A DNA stretch of 32,227 nucleotides. Source: a virus. How positions within the stretch are numbered: the first letter of the stretch is position 1; each line of letters begins with the position of its first letter. The DNA lies in the IMG/VR virus record IMGVR_UViG_3300025872_000187, positions 1 to 32,227 of that record; one strand, 5' to 3'. The notes beneath the pieces were generated by a model that was not told where the DNA came from, ran no database searches, and saw only the letters and a list, made by a program, of their open reading frames with translations. The translations under genes were made by a program, and so were the position numbers. Shown here one piece after another: positions 1 through 6,593 of the stretch.

Positions 1-44
1 GCGGTCGAGGCGGCAGCGGTTATGTAATACTGAGGTGGTGGTGA
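1..44 (+). CDS. Glycine-rich tail protein, 3' end only (partial)
   Basis: Only the last codons are present, read in the frame starting at base 3 and ending at TGA 42-44. The final residues are GRGGSGYVILRWW, nearly the same as the end of the next gene (GGTGGNGYVILTWW). This makes the truncated gene a probable tandem paralogue of its neighbour. Its stop codon directly abuts the next ATG at 45, so the two are very likely co-translated. The GYVIL ending after a glycine-rich stretch is known from phage tail-fibre tips and adhesins. What lies upstream of base 1 cannot be seen. Confidence 0.7.
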   Translation, partial: GRGGSGYVILRWW

Positions 45-1151
45 ATGCCTAGAGAAGACACAATAATCATATACAACTCCATTACTACCGGAGCCGTGCC
101 TTCAGGTCTGAGCCTGGGAGAAATTGCGGCCAATAGTGCCGACCAGCGGTTCTATGTGGGAATATCTGGTAGTACCGCAGCACTCTTGTCCCCTTTCACA
201 AGCGGAAACTCTATATCGTCTACACGATACGACTCTTCCAACGCATCCATCCCTGTTCCGGGCGGAGCGGTTCTTCTTGAAATCGTTGGGTGTGGTGGGG
301 GCGGAGGGGGAGCGGGTGGAGCCGTTCGTTTGAGTGGAAATGCTGCCGGTGCTGGTGGTGGGGGTCAGGGGGGACAGGGCGAACGTGTGGTGTTACGATT
401 GGAAGATGCGGGAATAACCGCCGGAGTTTCCACGGTTGGAGTGACTGTGGGTGCTGGTGGTCTTGGTGGAGCCTCACAAAATGTTTCAGGAAACCTTACA
501 GGAAATCCTGGAGTAGACGGGGGAAATACCACAGTATATCGTGCGTCTGGTGGTGGAGTAATAGTAGAGTTTCCTGGTGGAGAAGGCGGTGTGAGTCCCT
601 ATGCCACAACCACAACCATTGTTCGTCGGGCTTTCACCCATTCTTTCTTGGGAAAAATAAACGGACTTGGAGGCCAAGGTGCCCGTGCCACAACACCCGC
701 AACCGCTGCGGGCAACTCCAAGTGGGGCGGTGGGGGTGGCGGTGGTGGTGCGGCGTCCACTGTAACAGGAACTGCCCGGGCCGCAGGCGGAACTGGTGGA
801 AGCGCAAACTATTGGATTACTTTACCACACCCAACAACAAATATTAATGGTGGAATACCCGGACTCAGCGGTGCGGGGGTTTATAATGGTGGAAATGGCT
901 CTACTTCCGCATACGGAGGCGGTGGTGGTGGAGGGGGATGGGGTGGAAGAGTAGACACAGCAGATGCCACCGAAGCCACTTACTATGGATTCACAGCAGG
1001 TCGTGGCGGAGAAGGTGGAGGCGGCGGCGGTGGTGGGGGTGGTGGCGGAAACATGATTGTCATAAACGCTGGAGCAGGAGTCACCGCCAACTATGCTAGT
1101 GGTCCTGGTGGAACTGGCGGAAACGGATATGTAATCTTAACTTGGTGGTGA
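45..1151 (+). CDS. Glycine-rich tail fibre/adhesin-like protein
   Basis: 368 residues. The first ~60 residues contain SGLSLGEIAANSADQRFYVG, which resembles the GE(I/L)AxNxADxxxxVG motif common near the start of phage tail-fibre proteins. From about residue 80 the chain is dominated by glycine, with several runs of G separated by short beta-like stretches, and it ends in GGNGYVILTWW. Similar glycine-rich domains form polyglycine-II-type packing in some T4-like receptor-binding adhesins (the Salmonella phage S16 gp38 type), so a host-recognition role is an inference from composition. A GAGG lies about nine bases before the ATG. It follows a truncated paralogue with no gap. Alternative: a structural linker rather than the adhesin itself. 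No signal peptide or membrane segment is seen. Confidence 0.7.
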   Translation: MPREDTIIIYNSITTGAVPSGLSLGEIAANSADQRFYVGISGSTAALLSPFTSGNSISSTRYDSSNASIPVPGGAVLLEIVGCGGGGGGAGGAVRLSGNAAGAGGGGQGGQGERVVLRLEDAGITAGVSTVGVTVGAGGLGGASQNVSGNLTGNPGVDGGNTTVYRASGGGVIVEFPGGEGGVSPYATTTTIVRRAFTHSFLGKINGLGGQGARATTPATAAGNSKWGGGGGGGGAASTVTGTARAAGGTGGSANYWITLPHPTTNINGGIPGLSGAGVYNGGNGSTSAYGGGGGGGGWGGRVDTADATEATYYGFTAGRGGEGGGGGGGGGGGGNMIVINAGAGVTANYASGPGGTGGNGYVILTWW

Positions 1152-1155
1152 TCCC

Positions 1156-1365
1156 ATGTATATCGCAGTTGTAGAACTATCAAACATGAAAGTATTCTCC
1201 CTTTTGGATTCTATTGGAAACGAGGACTATATCTGTCCCAGTGGTTGTACTGCCATCTGGTTTAACGATACAAATGTGGGACAAAACTGGACCTTTGACG
1301 GAACCAAGTTCATTCCCCCACCAGAGGTAAATTTTCCAGAAGAACCCGTTCCACCCCAAGAATAA
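1156..1365 (+). CDS. Small hypothetical tail-associated protein
   Basis: 69 residues, starting four bases after the stop of the glycine-rich gene. There is no strong ribosome binding site of its own (GGTGGTGATCCC precedes the ATG), so expression probably depends on translational coupling. The C-terminal third, NWTFDGTKFIPPP followed by a Pro/Glu-rich tail, resembles the ending of many small proteins encoded beside phage tail-fibre genes (W-x-G-x-x-F-x-PPP). That suggests a fibre-associated or fibre-assembly role, but I do not recognise a defined family. Two cysteines (SGC and ICPS context) are present and no membrane segment is seen. Confidence 0.55.
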   Translation: MYIAVVELSNMKVFSLLDSIGNEDYICPSGCTAIWFNDTNVGQNWTFDGTKFIPPPEVNFPEEPVPPQE

Positions 1366-1416
1366 CCACGGAAAGCCTGTTTCTCAAAGATACATAAAAT
1401 CGGAGGACGGGCGTAT

Positions 1417-1707
1417 ATGGCACAACCAGTATCAAAATCTGGTGATTTCTATACCTATACAGACTCAGAGGGTGTCGGGCGACGGGCACCCCTGACGGGC
1501 GTGGCATCGGATAGGGTCACAGCCAACGGGAGTCCTGTTTTAGTATCCGGAACTTTGGCTCGTACAGCAAACGGCACTGTGGTTTTAAGTGCCAATCAGG
1601 GATCAGGATTCACCATTAATGGAAACCCCGTGGACGGATTATTTTCGCAGAATGTCCGAACAGACGGACACGGTGATCTTGGGGGAAGGTATGGAACATC
1701 CAGATGA
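1417..1707 (+). CDS. PAAR-like spike-tip protein candidate (gp5.4-like)
   Basis: 96 residues, about the size of T4 gp5.4 (97), the PAAR-type protein that sharpens the central spike. Supporting features are an MAQPVSKSGD start like PAAR N-termini, and two similar beta hairpins, VTANGSPVLVSG and FTINGNPVDG, matching the ANGxPV pattern repeated in PAAR proteins. A late HGD might contribute to a metal site. The position just before gp25/gp6 matches T4, where gp5.4 precedes gp6. GGAGG at 1402-1406 is its ribosome binding site. The stop overlaps the next gene (ATGA at 1704-1707). The usual cysteine and histidine metal ligands are not clearly present, so this is a fold-level guess. Confidence 0.5.
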   Translation: MAQPVSKSGDFYTYTDSEGVGRRAPLTGVASDRVTANGSPVLVSGTLARTANGTVVLSANQGSGFTINGNPVDGLFSQNVRTDGHGDLGGRYGTSR

Positions 1708-2354
1708 TAGACATCAAGTATTGGCTAGAAACAGGGATCGCTATCAGCACGACCATTGGCGGGCTTGTCCTCGGTTGGATAGGTGTGAAAAAGGTTATAG
1801 TCGAAGTCCGCAAACGGCTGGCAAAGGGGTCCATCCATGACCACCAGGAAGCCATATCCGCAGACAAAAAAATACACGAATACTTGGCTGACCTGCGCCA
1901 CGAAACGGATTCCTGTCGGACCAAACTTTTCCAATACCATAACGGGTCCAGTTTTGCGAACGGGGTAAGCATGAAAAAGATGTCCATGACCCACGAATCG
2001 TGCCACCCCGGGATGCAGCCCACTTTCCGTGGGAATACCGATCAGGTGCTGTCCCTGTTCGTGGACATGCTGGAACTCTTGGAAAAGGACAACGCAACGC
2101 CCGTAGTGGTAAACTCCCTGAAAGATTCGTATTTCAAGTCGTATCTACAGTCCAACCATGTCCTCATGGTGTCGGCAATGCCCGTGCGAAACACGGACGG
2201 AATACAGACAGGGTGTATACTGTGCGAATGGTGCGGCTGGGCTTTTGCGGACAAGGTTGAAGAAGAACACCTACGGAACAAGTTTGCGGAAGTCCGAAAC
2301 AGCATACAGTATGTGCTGAGTACCGAAACCAAAGGTCGGAGAAAGAGCAAATGA
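1704..2354 (+). CDS. Membrane-anchored protein with probable GAF-like domain
   Basis: 216 residues. Residues about 10-28 form one hydrophobic segment (AISTTIGGLVLGWIGV) followed by basic residues, suggesting a short outer N-terminus and a cytoplasmic body. A helical stretch (about 45-70) leads into FQYHNGSSFANGVSMKKMS, which resembles the F-x-(Y/F)-HNG...SM(Q/K)K motif of a widespread phage family that I associate with GAF-like domains. Near the C-terminus, GIQTGCILCEW followed by a long helix fits the last strand and helix of a GAF fold, with two close cysteines. It overlaps both neighbours by ATGA and has no clear ribosome binding site, so it should be translated with the spike gene and gp25. 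Function unknown: ligand sensor, inner-membrane contact protein and infection-timing factor are all possible. Confidence 0.6.
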   Translation: MIDIKYWLETGIAISTTIGGLVLGWIGVKKVIVEVRKRLAKGSIHDHQEAISADKKIHEYLADLRHETDSCRTKLFQYHNGSSFANGVSMKKMSMTHESCHPGMQPTFRGNTDQVLSLFVDMLELLEKDNATPVVVNSLKDSYFKSYLQSNHVLMVSAMPVRNTDGIQTGCILCEWCGWAFADKVEEEHLRNKFAEVRNSIQYVLSTETKGRRKSK

Positions 2355-2743
2355 CTGAACCTGTCTATCGTGATCTGGACCTGTCCTTCCGAAAGCATCC
2401 GCTTACGGGAGACATTTCTACATTTATAGACGAGGATGCGATCAAGTCGGCTATACGAAATCTGGTTCGCATAGCCCGATACGAAAAACCGTTTCAACCC
2501 AATCTGTTTTCTCCTGTATACGAACTGCTTTTTGAGCCTATCAGCGAGCCGTCTTCAAGCATATTATCAGATAAACTATTATATCTTATCAAAACTCTAG
2601 AACCAAGGATACAGAAGGTTCAGGTAAAAGCCGTTCCCGTTTTTGATGAGAATAGATATGATGTAACCATAAATTATGAGATCAAGAAGATACAATCACA
2701 GCAAACACTGGAACTCACCATTCCTGTAGAGAGGCTACGCTGA
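2351..2743 (+). CDS. gp25: Baseplate wedge subunit gp25 (TssE/gp25 family)
   Basis: 130 residues, against 132 in T4. gp25 clamps the two gp6 chains and gp7 in the inner wedge and is thought to help start sheath polymerisation. The early motif SFRKHPLTGDIS, the basic helix IKSAIRNLV, and the hallmark EPR (residues 84-86, in KTLEPRIQKVQV) are all visible. EPR is the conserved core of gp25 and type VI TssE proteins. The alternating strands after it match the family. The start overlaps the preceding gene (ATGA at 2351-2354), and the stop overlaps the gp6 start (TGATG at 2741-2745). The adjacency with gp6 is as in other exo-T4 phages. Confidence 0.95.
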   Translation: MTEPVYRDLDLSFRKHPLTGDISTFIDEDAIKSAIRNLVRIARYEKPFQPNLFSPVYELLFEPISEPSSSILSDKLLYLIKTLEPRIQKVQVKAVPVFDENRYDVTINYEIKKIQSQQTLELTIPVERLR

Positions 2744-4713
2744 TGGCTAACGAAAATTTCATAGATGTAACAGAACTAGATTTTGATGCTGTAAAGCAAA
2801 ATTTTAAGAACTATCTGAAATCCAAAGGCAAGTTCAATGGTTATGACTTTGAAGGTTCGTCCATGAATATTCTTTTTGATATTCTTGCCTACAATACACA
2901 TTATGCGGCATTCTATGCGAGCATGGTGGGAAACGAGATGTTCATTGATAGTGCCACCAAACGGGACTCCGTGGTTTCCCATGCCAAATTACTGAACTAT
3001 CTTCCCCGTTCACGGACTAGCGCCAAAGCAAACATTCGGATAGACGGCATAACAAGAACAGTCAGGAGAGGCGAGTTTCTAACCGGTTCTTATACAAATG
3101 AAAACAATGAAACAATAAACAAAGTATTCACATTTCTTGAAGACTATATTCCTTCTTCCGCTCCTGTTAATGCCATAGAATCTGCTCAAATATACGAAGG
3201 AGTCCTTCTTACGCAGACGTATGTGTATGACGCACGGGCACGGGAGAACAAGTTTCTTGTCCCTCCAGATGCCGACATTTCCACAATACGGGTTTCTGTA
3301 CGACAGTCCGCATCAGCAGCCGAAGACGATACTCAGGTGTGGTACAGAGCCTCTGACTTTTCTGTTCTTGGTCCCAATGAGCGGGTCTTTTTTGTTCAAG
3401 GGGCATATGACGGACAATATGAAGTGTATTTCGGAGATGGTGTGATCGGAGAAGCCCTTTCTAACGGAAACATCATCTACATCGAATACCTACAGTCATC
3501 AGGAGAAGACGGAAACTTTTTCTCGTCATTTAGCGGAAACGGTTTTGGTTCCTCAATTAGTACAACTACTTCTGCCATAGGTGGCAGCAACGAAGAAGAT
3601 GTTACGGACATCAGGAAAAATGCTCCAAAGGCTTTCTCTGCCCAAAATCGTGCGGTCACGGCGGCAGATTACGAAAGCATGGTCCTACAACTGTATCCAC
3701 AAACAGAAACAGTAAAGGCTTGGGGTGGAGAGGACAACGATCCGCCACAATACGGAAAAGTGTTCATATCGGTCAAGCCCAATGGTGGTCTTGTGCTTCC
3801 CGCATCAGACAAAGAAGTTATCTTGTCTGCTATGAAAACAAAATCTGTAGCGGGCATTATTCCTGAAGTGATAGATCCTGAATACCTGTATGTGGTTTTG
3901 AATGTAAATACCACTTACAATCCAGTAAAAACAAATCTGTCCAGAAACGAACTGGCTTCCATACAAAAGGACACAATTCTATCATACTTTGACAGTTCTC
4001 TGGAAAAATTTGATGCTCCTCTGTATCTTTCCAAGTTGAATAAAATCTTGGACGATCTAGACGACTCCATACTTGGAACACGAATAAAGACAACAGTGGA
4101 ACAGCGGATCACTCCAAGCACAGTATACCCAACTCTCATAACCTTGTATTTCCAGAATCAGATTTTCCATCCGTACGATGGACACCTAAACTCGATACGG
4201 AGCACTTCTTTTGGCTATCGTGACTCTGTAGGAGCAACACGAGTATGCTATATTCGTGACGACGGATACGGAAAATTGTCTATTGTATCTGGCTCCGGTT
4301 CTGCCGAAGAAACCATTGTGGATGAAGCGGGAACTGTGGATTACCTTTCTGGATCTGTGGTTCTGTACGCATTCAAGCCTGAAAATTACGGAGACTATCC
4401 CCATATCAAAATACGGATTCAACCAGCATCCGACGATGTATTTGTTTCCAAAAACAAGATAATCACCACAGCATCTGAAAATATTCTGACCAAAGCCGTG
4501 ACTAAAGAAGAAACAGAGCGGTCGATAAGGTCTGGTATTCGTGATTTTAATGATATAATGGTTGGAACTGGAGTATTCCCTGAAGGTCCAGTTGTGGTGT
4601 CTGTGGGAACTACTCTTCGTAGCCCGTCTCCGTTCTTCGCACCAAACCTGCCAAGAACCCCACCACTTCCTAATTCCATACCCATAACACTACCTACTAT
4701 AGGCAGGCTGTAA
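2743..4713 (+). CDS. gp6: Baseplate wedge subunit gp6 (baseplate J-like)
   Basis: 656 residues, against 660 in T4. gp6 dimers link the six wedges into the inner ring of the baseplate. The N-terminal segment has the gp6 pattern of a helix ending in LKSKGKFNGYDFEGSS followed by MNILFDILAYNTHYAAFY. The baseplate-J-like core includes ITAADYES-type sequence (here TAADYESMVLQLYP, about residues 306-319), followed closely by WGGEDNDPPQYGKVFISVKP, highly conserved in gp6. The C-terminal part (about 470-656) carries strands absent from short J proteins and ends in a proline-rich tail. It begins by overlapping the gp25 stop, which fits production of wedge parts in fixed proportion. Confidence 0.95.
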   Translation: MANENFIDVTELDFDAVKQNFKNYLKSKGKFNGYDFEGSSMNILFDILAYNTHYAAFYASMVGNEMFIDSATKRDSVVSHAKLLNYLPRSRTSAKANIRIDGITRTVRRGEFLTGSYTNENNETINKVFTFLEDYIPSSAPVNAIESAQIYEGVLLTQTYVYDARARENKFLVPPDADISTIRVSVRQSASAAEDDTQVWYRASDFSVLGPNERVFFVQGAYDGQYEVYFGDGVIGEALSNGNIIYIEYLQSSGEDGNFFSSFSGNGFGSSISTTTSAIGGSNEEDVTDIRKNAPKAFSAQNRAVTAADYESMVLQLYPQTETVKAWGGEDNDPPQYGKVFISVKPNGGLVLPASDKEVILSAMKTKSVAGIIPEVIDPEYLYVVLNVNTTYNPVKTNLSRNELASIQKDTILSYFDSSLEKFDAPLYLSKLNKILDDLDDSILGTRIKTTVEQRITPSTVYPTLITLYFQNQIFHPYDGHLNSIRSTSFGYRDSVGATRVCYIRDDGYGKLSIVSGSGSAEETIVDEAGTVDYLSGSVVLYAFKPENYGDYPHIKIRIQPASDDVFVSKNKIITTASENILTKAVTKEETERSIRSGIRDFNDIMVGTGVFPEGPVVVSVGTTLRSPSPFFAPNLPRTPPLPNSIPITLPTIGRL

Positions 4714-4731
4714 TCCGGTGAGAACCATCTG

Positions 4732-6567
4732 ATGGAAAAGCGACCAAAAAGAAAAAGCGGACTAGCCAAGATAATTAAACAAAGGATTCCTCAATTTATC
4801 CTTGAAGAATATCCTTTGCTTGTGGAGTTTCTTGAAGCGTATTACGAGTGGCTGGACGAATACGGAAACCCTATGGAGTTTCTACAAAACAGTCAGCAGT
4901 ATTTTGATGTGGATTCCACATCAGAAAAGTTCTTGGAGCATTTCAAGAGTTCTTTCCTCCGTGAGTTTCCCAAAAATCTGGCAGTTCATAATGGAAAAAC
5001 CTTAGAGCCACGGATACTGATGAAAAATATCCGTGAGTTTTACAAACTAAAGGGTGGGGAAAAATCCCTACAACTGCTGTTCAAAATCATAACTGATTCA
5101 GATATTATTGTGGAATACCCACGAGAAAAGATGTTTCATCTTTCGGCTGCGGAATACAATGATTACAGGTTCATGTATCTGTTGAAAGACTACTCACATC
5201 TGTCTTCTGGTTTAAAAATAGCCGAACTTCGTGGCTCTGAAATTATACAAAGAGAGTACATTACGGATACAGGATCACGGCTAGGTACAGGCGTGGTAGA
5301 AGACGCATACGAAATACAAAGAAACGGGAAAGAGTACTTGGTGTTAGTACTAAGCCGTATTTCTGGTGAGTTTTACGAATCGGACTTGGCTCCAGTTTAC
5401 ATATCTCAAGGGGGTATAGAATATCCCCACTACCTCAAGACCTGCGTGAGTTCCCTAAAAATAACAGCCAGAGGATCGGAATATATGACCGGAGACTCTG
5501 TTCTTGTGGGATCAATTACGGGTGAACACATCCGTGGAGTGGTGTCTTTAACGAACAAGTACGGAGGTATACAGGAAATAGATCTGTTCTCCCATCCTGT
5601 TGACTACCGTGGTCTTACTGGAGTTTCTGTGACTAGCATATCTGGAACAGGTGCTTCTTTAGAATTGACCACAGGGGTGTACACGGAAATATTACCCAAT
5701 TACAAAAGTTACAAGAATGTTTTAGGGGGAATCTCACGGGTTCAAGACAGTTTTTACTACCAACAGTACTCCTATGATGTTAAGTCCAAACGATCCCTTG
5801 AAGAGTATGTTGATGCTATAAAGCGAATCGTTCACCCCTCGGGATTTGTCCTTTTCAACAGCCTGTACGACAATATTCAGATTCCTGTGGCGACAAGATA
5901 TTTGACACGGGCTATGGCATACGAAAACACATCACTCGGAGCATACGCATTCTATTCTCCGGCAACAACAGGTGACTTGGGAGATCTATACTTCTCGGGA
6001 TACAATCCTGGAAACTGTTTTGCCCACGGAAACTCCTTTTCGTATTGGCCTATAGGAAAGGTCAATCCCAATACCGCTCCCACAGGCTATACAGCAAATA
6101 CTGCCGTTTTGGGCTATCTCAACTTTGGTGGCAGCACCCTTGCTTACGGACCAGGACAAACAGGACTACAGGGAGAAGGCTTGACCTATTGGCGTGGATT
6201 CTCTCATATAAACACCCGTGGGATGAGTGCTGATGCGCCGGCAGGAGTTTGCTTTGCCAATGTGGATGTGGGCGTAATGTTAAGATTGGTACGCAAAGAG
6301 GTCAATGCCGCAGGCACTGGGTGGAGTCCACAAACAGTTGGGCCACCATTTATTGGACCACCATCATTGGCTATGGCAATAACAACCAAAACTCCAATAC
6401 CCAGAGTTCAAATTTATAATTTTAATCTTGGAAAGACAAGGCAAGAAGAAACTAAAAATACACTAAAAACAATACCTTATGAAAAATATTCTTATGCCGT
6501 ATCAGCATCATCTGGAAAAGTAGTGGTAGACACCGCCGATGATATTACTGTGGTTGATTCTGCCTAA
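4732..6567 (+). CDS. Baseplate wedge/virion structural protein at gp7 position
   Basis: 611 residues. The N-terminus carries LVEFLEAYYEWLDE (about 30-43) and later KLKGGEKSLQLLF with YPREKMF (about 105-135). This pattern recurs in a virion protein found between gp6 and gp8 in many marine T4-like phages. T4 gp7 is 1032 residues, so this is a shorter or different occupant of the same place. Its position argues that it joins gp6 and gp25 to gp8. The middle is beta-rich. The C-terminal ~200 residues are unusually rich in Gly, Tyr, Phe and Asn, and look more like an exposed or fibre-docking domain than wedge core. A GGTGAG lies ten bases before the ATG. Confidence 0.8.
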   Translation: MEKRPKRKSGLAKIIKQRIPQFILEEYPLLVEFLEAYYEWLDEYGNPMEFLQNSQQYFDVDSTSEKFLEHFKSSFLREFPKNLAVHNGKTLEPRILMKNIREFYKLKGGEKSLQLLFKIITDSDIIVEYPREKMFHLSAAEYNDYRFMYLLKDYSHLSSGLKIAELRGSEIIQREYITDTGSRLGTGVVEDAYEIQRNGKEYLVLVLSRISGEFYESDLAPVYISQGGIEYPHYLKTCVSSLKITARGSEYMTGDSVLVGSITGEHIRGVVSLTNKYGGIQEIDLFSHPVDYRGLTGVSVTSISGTGASLELTTGVYTEILPNYKSYKNVLGGISRVQDSFYYQQYSYDVKSKRSLEEYVDAIKRIVHPSGFVLFNSLYDNIQIPVATRYLTRAMAYENTSLGAYAFYSPATTGDLGDLYFSGYNPGNCFAHGNSFSYWPIGKVNPNTAPTGYTANTAVLGYLNFGGSTLAYGPGQTGLQGEGLTYWRGFSHINTRGMSADAPAGVCFANVDVGVMLRLVRKEVNAAGTGWSPQTVGPPFIGPPSLAMAITTKTPIPRVQIYNFNLGKTRQEETKNTLKTIPYEKYSYAVSASSGKVVVDTADDITVVDSA

Positions 6568-6570
6568 ATA
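6563..6570 (+). promoter_or_regulatory. Possible late-promoter-like octamer before gp8
   Basis: CCTAAATA overlaps the TAA stop of the upstream gene and lies about 24 bases before the gp8 start, resembling the T4 late promoter TATAAATA and the CTAAATA form reported for cyanophages. The match is short, lies partly in coding sequence and could be chance. Confidence 0.25.
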
Positions 6571-6593
6571 ATAACAACAAAGAGGGTAATAGG

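Noticed and set aside
290-847. A 185-codon open frame on the + strand rich in Trp, Arg and Cys
   Set aside because: It is the +1-shifted shadow of the glycine-rich gene: GGT/GGA glycine codons read out of frame give Trp, Val and Arg runs. No ribosome binding site or family resemblance.
1616-2023. Reverse-strand 135-codon open frame
   Set aside because: Antisense to the PAAR-like and GAF-like genes, whose start/stop overlaps and domain features are stronger evidence.
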